Shown: positions 1 through 6,889 of the stretch, piece after piece
Layout: each line of letters begins with the position of its first letter
Numbering within the stretch: position 1 is the stretch's first letter
Source of the DNA: JACMLD01 sp040004415
Lineage (GTDB): Bacteria > Bacteroidota > Bacteroidia > Chitinophagales > Chitinophagaceae
NCBI GenBank assembly: GCA_040004415.1
Contig: JBDUAY010000120.1
Coordinates: forward strand, 1-13,701
Direction: 5' to 3'
DNA length: 13,701 bases
Program-made: the position numbers and the translations under genes
Notes under the pieces: model-generated
Databases searched by the model: none
Told to the model about the DNA's origin: nothing
The model's input: the letters and a program-made list of their open reading frames with translations, nothing else

Positions 1-86
1 GCGCGGTCATTTACGACCAATATAATTTTTATGATTACCAGCATGCGCTTATTGTGCCCCGGTTGTTCCTGGTGCAACAAATGTAA
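1..86 (+). CDS. C-terminal end of an unidentified protein (partial, cut by window edge)
   Basis: An open frame runs from the window edge (codons in phase with position 3) to a TAA at 84-86 and encodes about 27 residues, beginning AVIYDQYNFYDYQHALIV and ending LVQQM. The run is rich in aromatic residues and uses ordinary codons, so it reads as the genuine tail of a gene. No motif identifies the family. The 84 bases between its stop and the ATG of nnr show no terminator hairpin, so co-transcription with nnr is possible. It could in principle be a chance open frame, because only 28 codons are visible. Confidence 0.45.
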   Translation, partial: AVIYDQYNFYDYQHALIVPRLFLVQQM

Positions 87-170
87 ATATATTTTAACCG
101 TGACACGGGGTGAAGCCTGCTGCACCAAATTCCCAATCCCCAATTCCCAATTCCTTTTTATCTTCAGTGC

Positions 171-1673
171 ATGTTAATTCTTACGGCGAAGCAAATACAC
201 GACTGGGATTTATACACCATTCGCAATAAGCCCATTAGCTCGGTTGATTTAATGGAAACTGCGGCGGCACGGTGTTTTCAGTGGCTGCAACAAAATAATT
301 ATTACCAACAGCCTTTTCATATTTTTTGTGGAAAAGGAAATAATGGGGGCGATGGACTTGCCCTTGCCCGCATCCTTTCTGGCAAAGGAATAAAAGTAAG
401 TTTGTATATTATCGAAATGGGGCAAAAAGGTACAGATGATTTTCAAACCAACCTGGCGAGGCTTCATCAAACAGATGCATCGGTTTATTATATACAGCCG
501 GCCGATCATTTTCCGGCCATACCCAAAACACATATTATAGTAGATGCCTTATTTGGTACGGGTCTTAATCGTCCGCTGGAGGGTTTGCCGGCTGCATTGG
601 TTGCACACATTAATACATGTTCAAATCCCGTTATTGCCATTGATATTCCGAGCGGTTTACTGGCGGATAGTTCGTCAAAGGGGTATGCTTCTGTTAAAGC
701 GGTACACACGCTTAGTTTTCAGTGTCTGAAAATGGCATTTATGATGCCGGAAAATGAAGCGTCTACCGGTAATGTACATGTGCTTGATATAGGCTTGCTC
801 AGCAATTACGTTGCTGAAATAAGTTACGATGCATTGCTGGTGGAAGAAGAAATTATTAAAGCGATGTACCGGCCAAGACAAAAATTTAGTCATAAGGGAA
901 CGTTTGGCTACGCAGCTATTATAGCGGGCAGCCGGGGGTTTATGGGGGCCGCTACTCTTTCGGCGAATGCATGTTTGCGCGCGGGCGTAGGCAAACTGAC
1001 TTGTCATATTCCAGCTTGCGGGTATGCGATTATGCAGGTTGCGGCGCCGGAAGCAATGAGCAAGACAGAAGACGGGGATGACTACATTGAAAAGCTATCC
1101 GGCATTACAAAATACGATGCCATTGGAATTGGTCCGGGGCTTGGCTTGCACAACAGTCATGCTCAATTACTGGAAGACCTTTTTTCTTCTTATAAAAAAC
1201 CGATGGTGGTGGATGCGGATGCCCTTAATATGCTGGCAAAAAACACCCCCTTGCTGAAATTAATTACCCCGTTTTCCATTCTTACCCCTCACCCGGGCGA
1301 GTTTGACCGGCTATTTGGAAAATCGGAAAATGATTTCGGCAGAATGCGGCTCGCGCAAAATAAGGCGAAGGAACTGCAGCTGATTATCGTACTAAAAGGA
1401 CATCACACATTAATCGCGATGCCGGGCGGCAACTGCTTTTTTAATTGCACTGGCAACCCAGGTATGGCAACGGGTGGAAGTGGTGATGTACTAACGGGCA
1501 TATTGACCTCTTTACTGGCACAACAATATCCACCGGAGCAGGCGGCACTGATGGGTGTTTATCTGCATGGTCTCGCAGGAGACTACGCAGCAGCGAGGCT
1601 TTCAGAGGAAGCCATGATTGCTGCTGATATTTACTTTCATCTTGGGGATGCCTTTAAACAATTAAAGCGCTGA
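171..1673 (+). CDS. nnr: Bifunctional NAD(P)H-hydrate epimerase / ADP-dependent NAD(P)H-hydrate dehydratase
   Basis: This 500-residue cytosolic enzyme repairs damaged nicotinamide cofactors. The N-terminal YjeF_N domain (about residues 1-215) epimerises R- and S-NAD(P)HX, and the C-terminal ribokinase-like domain (about 230-500) dehydrates S-NAD(P)HX back to NAD(P)H using ADP. Visible signatures are the glycine-rich GKGNNGGDG (55-62), the epimerase motif VDALFGTG (124-131) and IDIPSGL (158-163). In the second half they are HKGTFG (241-246), GPGLG (321-325), LTPHPGEFDRL (371-381), VLKGHHT (407-413) and NPGMATGGSGDVLTG (429-443), with the catalytic Asp at about 439. Length matches the bacterial fused form. 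The start MLILTAKQI fits the usual family N terminus. No Shine-Dalgarno is seen. Identification is secure; nothing is missing or unusual. Confidence 0.97.
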   Translation: MLILTAKQIHDWDLYTIRNKPISSVDLMETAAARCFQWLQQNNYYQQPFHIFCGKGNNGGDGLALARILSGKGIKVSLYIIEMGQKGTDDFQTNLARLHQTDASVYYIQPADHFPAIPKTHIIVDALFGTGLNRPLEGLPAALVAHINTCSNPVIAIDIPSGLLADSSSKGYASVKAVHTLSFQCLKMAFMMPENEASTGNVHVLDIGLLSNYVAEISYDALLVEEEIIKAMYRPRQKFSHKGTFGYAAIIAGSRGFMGAATLSANACLRAGVGKLTCHIPACGYAIMQVAAPEAMSKTEDGDDYIEKLSGITKYDAIGIGPGLGLHNSHAQLLEDLFSSYKKPMVVDADALNMLAKNTPLLKLITPFSILTPHPGEFDRLFGKSENDFGRMRLAQNKAKELQLIIVLKGHHTLIAMPGGNCFFNCTGNPGMATGGSGDVLTGILTSLLAQQYPPEQAALMGVYLHGLAGDYAAARLSEEAMIAADIYFHLGDAFKQLKR

Positions 1674-1912
1674 GTTTTTTTCGAAATAAAACAGTCTGAT
1701 TTTGGGAAACATCTGCCGATCCGGCCGTTCATGAATAACCGAGTATGCCAATTGACGCAGTAAAACATTTATCCACAAATCATGACCCGGCAAACAATTG
1801 CAGCGTATTCTTGTTGTAACCGGTTAAGGAATGGTGAATAATGAATTTAGTTTTGAAATTTTGTGAATTTTAAATTGATTTTTTAAAGTTTCTAATTTAA
1901 CTTCACGCAAGA

Positions 1913-1944
1913 TTAGTTCTACTAAGGGAAAACCCCTATATTTG
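1913..1944 (+). promoter_or_regulatory. Probable sigma-ABfr-type promoter of the HNH gene
   Basis: TATATTTG at 1937-1944 is a perfect match to the Bacteroidota -7 consensus TAnnTTTG. TTAG at 1913-1916 sits 20 nt upstream, at the right distance for the -33 TTTG element, but matches it only partly. Transcription would start near 1950 and give a leader of about 110 nt before the ATG at 2060, which would include the tandem repeat at 1964-2011. Confidence 0.5.
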
Positions 1945-1963
1945 ACCCAAGTTAGTAACTGTC

Positions 1964-2011
1964 TAAACCTTATCCCGGATATACTACATATTAAACCTTG
2001 TCCCAGATATA
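1964..2011 (+). repeat. Two-copy direct repeat in the HNH leader (20-nt units, 28-nt period)
   Basis: TAAACCTTATCCCGGATATA (1964-1983) is repeated as TAAACCTTGTCCCAGATATA (1992-2011), 18 of 20 bases identical. It lies between the predicted promoter and the start codon of the HNH gene. Its place suggests an operator or RNA element of that gene, for instance for autoregulation, but no regulator can be named from the sequence. Confidence 0.6.
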
Positions 2012-2059
2012 TCACTTGTAACAAAGTTTCTTCATCAGTCTACAACTTTAACTACACAC

Positions 2060-2851
2060 ATGGCTACAAAGTATCAGGGAGAAAAATGGAAAGTAATCAA
2101 ATTTGATTTTAAGTTCACCAATGACTATGAGTTGCAGGTATCAGATGCCGGGCAGCTGAAAGCGTACAATAAGTTTTCCGACGGGGAAACACTTAAAGGT
2201 TCTACAATAAATGGATACCGCATTATCCGTTTAAAATTGTATAAGCCAAAGGATAAAAAGACCAGGGAGGCGCTGGAGGAAAAGCACCAGAAAATTATTG
2301 ATCTGCAGGCTAAAATAAACAGCCACAAACATGCGCTGTTGTCGATGAAAAGAAACGATCCTGCCGGTAAAAAATTGAAGGCACAAATAGCTGACGGTAC
2401 TACATCGATAAAAGCGATGAAGACGACCTTAAGAAAAGAGCGCCAGCTGGATATTAAGAACAGGACGATGCATTATCATTCGTTGATTCATCGTCTCGTT
2501 GCTGAATATTTCTGCAAGGCAAAATCGCCCAAACACACGGTTGTTGGTCACCTGGATTACGACAAGCTTAACAATAAAGCGAGCAACCTGAAGTGGATGA
2601 CACCGCAGGAAAATTACAAGCACCAGCAGTCCAGCCCGTACGTAATTGCCGAAAAAAAAGATCGGGTAACGTTGTACAAAGATCATCCCCGGGGAGCAAA
2701 ACTCACCGTTGATAAAGTAAGTGAGCTTAAAAAAATGCTGAAAGAGGGCAAGAATATGAAAGCGCTGGTGAAAAAATTTAAAATTACAGATACACAAATA
2801 CTGCGCATCAAAAGAGGCGAAAACTGGGGAAGTGTACAACCTTCCAAATAA
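2060..2851 (+). CDS. HNH endonuclease-like protein with NUMOD4-like N terminus, charged helical insert and C-terminal HTH-like tail
   Basis: 263 residues, lysine-rich, no signal peptide, probably a DNA-binding cytosolic protein. Residues about 8-60 (EKWKVI..., YELQVSDAGQLKAY, NGYRIIRL) resemble a NUMOD4-type module. Residues about 65-130 form a charged, probably coiled-coil helical insert. Residues 136-188 carry the HNH fold: HSLIHRLVAEYF (HR at 144-145), then VVGHLDYDKLNNKASNLKWMTPQEN with His164, Asn171/172, Asn176 and His188. The usual N-H-I-D of relatives reads G-H-L-D here, but the metal-side His and Asn are kept, so it may be catalytic. Residues about 213-258 look like a helix-turn-helix (AKLTVDKVSELKKML ... 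ALVKKFKITDTQILRIKRG). The family includes free-standing homing-type nucleases and domesticated proteins. It is a monocistronic unit: own promoter and leader, strong terminator 20 nt downstream. Role in the cell unknown. Confidence 0.75.
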   Translation: MATKYQGEKWKVIKFDFKFTNDYELQVSDAGQLKAYNKFSDGETLKGSTINGYRIIRLKLYKPKDKKTREALEEKHQKIIDLQAKINSHKHALLSMKRNDPAGKKLKAQIADGTTSIKAMKTTLRKERQLDIKNRTMHYHSLIHRLVAEYFCKAKSPKHTVVGHLDYDKLNNKASNLKWMTPQENYKHQQSSPYVIAEKKDRVTLYKDHPRGAKLTVDKVSELKKMLKEGKNMKALVKKFKITDTQILRIKRGENWGSVQPSK

Positions 2852-2870
2852 GATATAGTATTAATAGTAT

Positions 2871-2907
2871 AAAGCAGGATTTTGAGATGTCAAAATCCTG
2901 CTTTTTT
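2871..2907 (+). terminator. Rho-independent terminator of the HNH gene
   Basis: A perfect 15-bp stem, AAAGCAGGATTTTGA at 2871-2885 with its exact complement at 2890-2904, closes a GATG loop and runs into an unbroken T tract to 2907. It begins 19 nt after the HNH stop codon. On the minus strand there is no T tract after the stem, so it is less convincing as a terminator for the convergent trhO. Confidence 0.92.
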
Positions 2908-3023
2908 ATGTGCGGCGGGTCGTTAAATTTATTACGTCGCAAATGCGTGGACAGCTGGCAATGGGCTGCACGCTTCGCTGACAGGTTGTGGTCTTTCAGT
3001 CCTGTCAACGCTAAACCCTAATC

Positions 3024-4109
3024 TCACCGGTCAGTGTCCTGCCCACCGGAACCATTATTTCGTCTTTGCTCCTTTGCTTCCTCAATGGTCGGCCGCAAGC
3101 GGTGCCGCGACTTATTAAATATCATCATGCCCTTATCAAGGCCCTTGCGCATTTCCTTTTGTTCTTCCAACGGCATGTTGTAAACTGTTTGGCATTCAAC
3201 ACTGCAACAGCCATCGTATTGAATAGTGCAATCCGCGCATTGAATAAATAACAAATGGCATCCATCATTTTTACAATTGGTGTGCGTGTCTGCCGGCTTG
3301 CCGCACTGGTGACATTTTGCAATAATGTCTTCTGTGATGCGCTCCCCCAGCCTGTCGTCGAACACAAAATTTTTACCAATGAATTTACTTTCCAGTTCCG
3401 CGTCTTTTATTTGCTGCGCATAGTTGATGATACCCCCTTCGAGATGGAAAACATTTTTGAACCCATTGTGTAACATATAGGCACTGGCTTTCTCGCAACG
3501 GATACCACCAGTGCAGTACATGATAATATTCTTTTCTTTTTCTTCTTTTAGCATATCAACCGCCATGGGCAATTGTTCACGAAAAGTATCGCTCGGTACT
3601 TCCAACGCATGTTCAAAATGGCCCACTTCATATTCGTAGTGATTGCGCATGTCTACCACAATGGTATTTTTATCCTGCAATAAATCATTCATTTGTGTGG
3701 CATTCACATATTTTCCTTTCCGTTCCATGCTGAAGCTATCGTCCTGTATACCGTCGGCAACAATTTTATCGCGCACTTTTATTTTTAATACCCAAAAAGA
3801 TTTGCCGTCATCATCTACCGCTATATTAAGCCGTACATCATTCAATGCTTTAATAGAATACAGGTATGTTTTCAATTGCTCAAAATTGCTTTGCGGCACG
3901 CTCAGCTGCGCATTGATGCCTTCGTGGGCTACATAAATGCGCCCAAAGACTTTAATAACTTCTAAAGCTTTGTACAAATCGTCCCGGAAAACTTTGGGAT
4001 CGGCAACAGGAAAATACTGGTAAAATGACATGGTGGTGCGGGGTTCCGCTTCCTGGTATAAACGTTCTTTCAGCTCCTTTTGGGAGACACGGTTGTGCAA
4101 TACTGCCAT
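3024..4109 (-). CDS. trhO: tRNA uridine(34) 5-hydroxylase, rhodanese family (TrhO/YceA)
   Basis: TrhO catalyses oxygen-dependent 5-hydroxylation of uridine 34 in tRNA, the first step to cmo5U-type wobble modification. From the start chosen here it has 361 residues: an N-terminal YceA-type domain (TMSFYQYFPVADP, FGRIYVAHEGINAQLSVP), a rhodanese domain (IVVDMRNHYEYEVGHFEHA, then MYCTGGIRCEKAS with the catalytic Cys at about 199 and a second Cys at 205), and a Cys-rich tail (CHQCGKPADTHTNC...CADC...CC) that probably binds zinc. An upstream in-frame ATG at 4145 would add 12 residues. I prefer 4109 because the predicted promoter -7 box at 4160-4167 puts the transcript start near 4153, leaving almost no leader for the upstream ATG, and because MAVLHNRVSQKEL resembles the family start. 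Convergent with the HNH gene. Confidence 0.93.
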   Translation of the reverse strand: MAVLHNRVSQKELKERLYQEAEPRTTMSFYQYFPVADPKVFRDDLYKALEVIKVFGRIYVAHEGINAQLSVPQSNFEQLKTYLYSIKALNDVRLNIAVDDDGKSFWVLKIKVRDKIVADGIQDDSFSMERKGKYVNATQMNDLLQDKNTIVVDMRNHYEYEVGHFEHALEVPSDTFREQLPMAVDMLKEEKEKNIIMYCTGGIRCEKASAYMLHNGFKNVFHLEGGIINYAQQIKDAELESKFIGKNFVFDDRLGERITEDIIAKCHQCGKPADTHTNCKNDGCHLLFIQCADCTIQYDGCCSVECQTVYNMPLEEQKEMRKGLDKGMMIFNKSRHRLRPTIEEAKEQRRNNGSGGQDTDR

Positions 4110-4159
4110 AGTTTGAAATTTTAAGGACACTTGCGTTGTGAACAAAATCTCTTGACGCG

Positions 4160-4167
4160 CAAATATA
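4160..4167 (-). promoter_or_regulatory. -7 promoter element of trhO
   Basis: Read on the minus strand this is TATATTTG, a perfect TAnnTTTG Bacteroidota -7 box. A clear -33 TTTG is not visible about 20 nt further upstream. The remaining bases up to the GH43 start at 4438 form a divergent intergenic region in which I see no other convincing element. Confidence 0.55.
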
Positions 4168-4437
4168 GGTTTTTTGGCCGGGTGCTGAATGGTGACCAGT
4201 CAGTGGTGATCGGGTGGCTGATGGAGAATGGTATATGGCGAATGAACTTTTTTAATGCAAGGCGTTTAGAAAATAATGGTGCCGGAACAATCCTACCCCG
4301 TGCACATGTTCTTTTGGCGCTGATGCCTTAATTTTGAGAAACGCCAGGGTAAACTTTATTAGCAATGGATACAGAAAAAATAAACTTGCTTTTACCATCC
4401 ATCCAATCTTTTTAATCCCATAAATCCCCGTTCAGAC

Positions 4438-5433
4438 ATGAAAAATACCTGTCTCGCTTTCGTTACTTGTTTCTTCTCCTTATTGCTAACGGCCCAGGGC
4501 AACCGCGTTCCGGCAGCACGGCAAAATATTCCGCTGGATTCTATTGTTCTGAGCGATCCTTTTATTCTCGCCGATCAAAAAACAAACATGTACTATATGA
4601 CAGGCACCGGCGGCCTGCTATGGAAAAGCAGGGATTTAAAGTTATGGGATGGCCCGTACAAAGTAACGGCCACCAACCCCCATTCATGGATGGGACCAAC
4701 GCCAACGATATGGGCAGCAGAAATTCATCCATATAAAAACAAGTATTATTATTTTGCCACTTTCACCAACCGCGCAGTGAAGATTGACACCGTAAAAGGA
4801 ACTGCTATTGAGCGCCGTGCCTGCCATGTGCTGGTGAGCGACAATCCGGACGGGCCCTATGTGCCGATGGAAGACTCGATCTATTTGCCCGCCAATAAAC
4901 CAACCCTGGATGCAACACTGTGGATGGAGAATGGAAAGCCCTATATGATCTATTGCCACGAATGGTTACAGAATATGAACGGCACTGTGGAGATGATAGA
5001 ATTAAAACCAGATTTTAGCGGAACCATTGGTGCAGGAAAAATTTTATTTCGCGCCAGCGATTCTCCCTGGAGCCGCGAAAAAGATGACAACGGAAACGAT
5101 CGCCCCAATAAAGTAACGGATGGCCCCTATGTGTTTGAAACAAAAACAGGGCGCCTTGGAATGATATGGACCAGTTGGATCTACGATGTCTATACGCAGG
5201 GGGTTGCTTATTCGCAAAGCGGCAAATTAGAAGGGCCATGGGTACAGGAGAAAGAACCCGTTACTTCACCGAATTTCGGTCATGGTATGTTGTTTAGCAC
5301 ATTGGATGGCAAACCGTTGATGGCCATTCACAGCCATAGAAAGATCGCTGGCCGTACCCTCCGCGTTCCGCATCTGTTTGAAATAGATTTATCGGGCAAC
5401 AAGCTGGTGGTGGGCAAACCTTATTTGCCATAA
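4438..5433 (+). CDS. Secreted glycoside hydrolase family 43-like protein
   Basis: 331 residues with a signal peptide (hydrophobic core about 5-18, probable cleavage after TAQ at 20), so periplasmic or surface-exposed. The mature part has the five-bladed propeller pattern of GH43, which includes arabinofuranosidases, arabinanases and xylosidases. The general-base Asp is Asp40 in LSDPFIL; TPTIWAAEIHPYKNKYYYFAT (88-108) is the typical blade motif; the pKa-modulating Asp is Asp158 in PTLDATLWMENGKPYMIY; GHGM (281-284) and the His298/His300 pair fit the metal/His region. At the usual general-acid position (EGP in many members) the sequence reads TDGPYVFE, with Asp228. This may be a subfamily trait or affect activity. 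Substrate cannot be told. It stands alone: no SusC/SusD or sugar regulator is in view, so it is not visibly part of a polysaccharide utilisation locus. Confidence 0.85.
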   Translation: MKNTCLAFVTCFFSLLLTAQGNRVPAARQNIPLDSIVLSDPFILADQKTNMYYMTGTGGLLWKSRDLKLWDGPYKVTATNPHSWMGPTPTIWAAEIHPYKNKYYYFATFTNRAVKIDTVKGTAIERRACHVLVSDNPDGPYVPMEDSIYLPANKPTLDATLWMENGKPYMIYCHEWLQNMNGTVEMIELKPDFSGTIGAGKILFRASDSPWSREKDDNGNDRPNKVTDGPYVFETKTGRLGMIWTSWIYDVYTQGVAYSQSGKLEGPWVQEKEPVTSPNFGHGMLFSTLDGKPLMAIHSHRKIAGRTLRVPHLFEIDLSGNKLVVGKPYLP

Positions 5434-5733
5434 TGATCTGCAAATTATATCATGCGTATAACCAGATACGCTGCCTTTGCCACGCAAATGGTTAAATTTA
5501 GTCATTAACAAAATTGCCGAAAATAAAAGGACCCGTTACATAGTTGCGAATTAAAATATACATATATTCAGCGCCTGTAAGGGTTTAAATATTTACGGGT
5601 AATTTTATTCAGGTAAAATGAATAAGCGGATAAAATCATTCTACGTGTTTGCAAACGTTTAAACATCCTTTGTAAGCGTTACACATTTAAGTGTTTTTAA
5701 ATGCTTGTACGATAGACGTGCGCAAATCAGCGA
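5434..5733. other. Gene-free boundary region with clustered palindromes
   Basis: No credible gene on either strand. The sequence is AT-rich. Notable are GTTTGCAAAC (5647-5656) abutting GTTTAAAC (5657-5664), which together contain an AAACGTTT centre; TGTAA-GCG-TTACA (5671-5683); and the near-palindrome ACACATTTAAGTGT (5681-5694). The cluster lies just left of the accessory gene array. No left partner of the repeat family was found here. Confidence 0.5.
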
Positions 5734-5764
5734 GTTAGCTGCAAGCATTGGATGCAGTGCTAAC
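5734..5764 (+). repeat. GTTAGC...GCTAAC hairpin at the left edge of the accessory array
   Basis: GTTAGC-TGCA (5734-5743) pairs with TGCA-GT-GCTAAC (5753-5764) around a 9-nt loop, with a 2-nt bulge. GTTAGCT also forms the right end of the repeat at 6649-6842, and the preceding GCGCAAAT (5720-5727) resembles the CGCAAATAC that precedes GTTCGGT at 8600. It is therefore probably the right end of a further, left-truncated repeat copy that starts the array. Confidence 0.5.
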
Positions 5765-5793
5765 TTGAAATATTTCGCAAGAAATTAACTTTG
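5765..5793 (+). promoter_or_regulatory. Possible promoter giving a near-leaderless transcript
   Basis: TAACTTTG at 5786-5793 matches TAnnTTTG exactly, and TTG at 5765-5767 lies 18 nt upstream. If used, transcription would begin close to 5800, only a few bases before the ATG at 5804. Single-motif evidence only. Confidence 0.35.
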
Positions 5794-5803
5794 ACAAATC
5801 AAC

Positions 5804-6580
5804 ATGACTGACATAATTTTCCCAACAGATTTACACCGACTTTCAATAGAAGTTATAAGGGACTATTTCCTGCAACAACAATACATTGACACAATTTTAT
5901 TAGTGAACTCTATTGCAAGAGGAAAGGCAACACCTGAAAGCGATATTGACATTGCAGTTTTAGTTACGCAGACAACTGACTACGCCAAAATAAAAATATT
6001 AGAAGACCGGTGGCAAGATTTTTTAAATGCAGAGCCAACGTTGACAAAGTATAAAAACTCAGACCCCTTTGCACAAATACATTTAGACATTATTGACGGA
6101 ACTTTTAATCATACTATTTGGGAAGTCGGTGCTGTTTCAGACTACTATGAAATTGAAATTGGTAACAGGTTAGTTTATTCTGCACCGTTGACAAACGAGG
6201 GAACAAACTTTGTGAATTTGAAATCACAATTACTTCCATACTATGACACAACATTGCAAGCACAACGACTTCAAATGGTAAAAGATGCTTTTACTTACGA
6301 CATTGAACATATCCCCATTTTAGTAAAACGAGGTTTGTATTTTCATGCGTTTGACATTTTGTTTAAAGCGTTTCAAGAGTTTATGCAAATCCTTTTTATT
6401 AAAAACAAAACTTATCCGATCGCTTACAACAAATGGATTAAGGAACAGGTAGTAGAGATTTTAAAATTACCCGAGTTATATAAACAGCTACCACAAATAA
6501 TTTCAGTAACAAATATTGAAAGCAACGAACTTAATGGCAAAGCGAAACAATTAAGTCAGCTTCTAAATCAATATTGTTAG
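5804..6580 (+). CDS. Nucleotidyltransferase-domain protein with helical C-terminal domain
   Basis: 258 residues, cytosolic. Residues about 20-100 form a pol-beta-type nucleotidyltransferase core: LLVNSIARGKATPESDIDIAVLV, with the N-S of the usual G-S at 35-36, the metal-binding Asp47 and Asp49, and the third acidic residue Asp95 in IHLDIIDG. All three carboxylates are present, so it is probably active in transferring a nucleotide. Residues about 140-258 are helical (LVKRGLYFHAFDILFKAFQEFMQILFIKNKTYP...YNKWIKEQV), resembling the C-terminal domains of KNTase-like or DUF4037-type transferases. An R-x4-H pattern at 176-181 is also compatible with a HEPN-like fold. Candidate roles are small-molecule or antibiotic nucleotidylation, or a fused MNT/HEPN-type toxin-antitoxin. 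No separate partner gene is adjacent. First complete gene unit of the repeat-flanked array; AT-rich. Confidence 0.75.
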   Translation: MTDIIFPTDLHRLSIEVIRDYFLQQQYIDTILLVNSIARGKATPESDIDIAVLVTQTTDYAKIKILEDRWQDFLNAEPTLTKYKNSDPFAQIHLDIIDGTFNHTIWEVGAVSDYYEIEIGNRLVYSAPLTNEGTNFVNLKSQLLPYYDTTLQAQRLQMVKDAFTYDIEHIPILVKRGLYFHAFDILFKAFQEFMQILFIKNKTYPIAYNKWIKEQVVEILKLPELYKQLPQIISVTNIESNELNGKAKQLSQLLNQYC

Positions 6581-6648
6581 ACAAGCGGGAAATAACAAAA
6601 TGAGTGCGAACTTCGGACGATACATCTTCGTTCGGAAAGCATGCCAGC

Positions 6649-6842
6649 AGCCAACAGAAGTATTGCTGCAAGCAGGGCTTAACGTTGAAACAATCGGCAG
6701 TGCATATCCAGGCTTTGGTTTCGGCGGACGTAATTCTACCGGTCATTAGTTCTAAACATCAACTTTTGTTTATAAATTTAGCTTAAGTTCCGGGCAGACA
6801 ATTGGTCAATTCCCCAACTGCAGCAATACTAGAACGTTAGCT
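6649..6842 (+). repeat. attC-like repeat copy 2 (194 nt), best-preserved inverted ends
   Basis: The left end reads AGCCAAC (6649-6655), AGAA, GTATTGCTGCA (6660-6670). The right end reads TGCAGCAATAC (6819-6829), TAGAAC, GTTAGCT (6836-6842). The inner 11 bases are exact inverted complements, the outer 7-mers pair at 6 of 7 positions, and the spacers between them stay unpaired. This is the R''-spacer-L''...L'-spacer-R' plan of an integron attC site. It starts 68 nt after the nucleotidyltransferase stop and ends 47 nt before the next ATG. ACGTTGAAACAATC inside it recurs exactly in the copy at 9736. The remaining bases of this 309-nt gap hold no convincing gene. Confidence 0.7.
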
Positions 6843-6889
6843 TTAATGCAAAACGACACCCCGTTAAATTCAAAAAATAAATAATAAAA

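Larger units (their letters stand above)
1674..2059. other. Intergenic region between nnr and the HNH gene
   Basis: This stretch of 386 bases has no credible gene on either strand. The part at about 1835-1910 is strongly AT-rich. The right third holds a Bacteroidota-type -7 element (1937-1944) and a tandem repeat (1964-2011), described separately. AGCGCT plus a T run directly at the nnr stop (about 1667-1680) is at best a very weak terminator. Confidence 0.6.

Noticed and set aside
127..152. Short tandem CCCAATTC-type repeat before nnr
   Set aside because: Only three imperfect short units with no symmetry or spacing that suggests a function; probably chance or slippage.
2979..3007. TGACAGG...CCTGTCA inverted repeat as a trhO terminator
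   Set aside because: Only 7 bp with a 15-nt loop and no T tract on the minus strand; too weak to call.
2808..3008. 66-codon minus-strand open frame between HNH and trhO
   Set aside because: It crosses the perfect HNH terminator hairpin and overlaps the HNH C terminus in antisense; no protein features.
4131..4331. 66-codon plus-strand open frame between trhO and GH43
   Set aside because: It begins inside the trhO 5' region, covers the trhO promoter and reads as non-coding; no recognisable protein.
6604..6786. 60-codon plus-strand open frame after the nucleotidyltransferase gene
   Set aside because: It runs through the left half of the inverted repeat at 6649-6842; its protein has no family features, and the overlap with a structured repeat explains the open frame.
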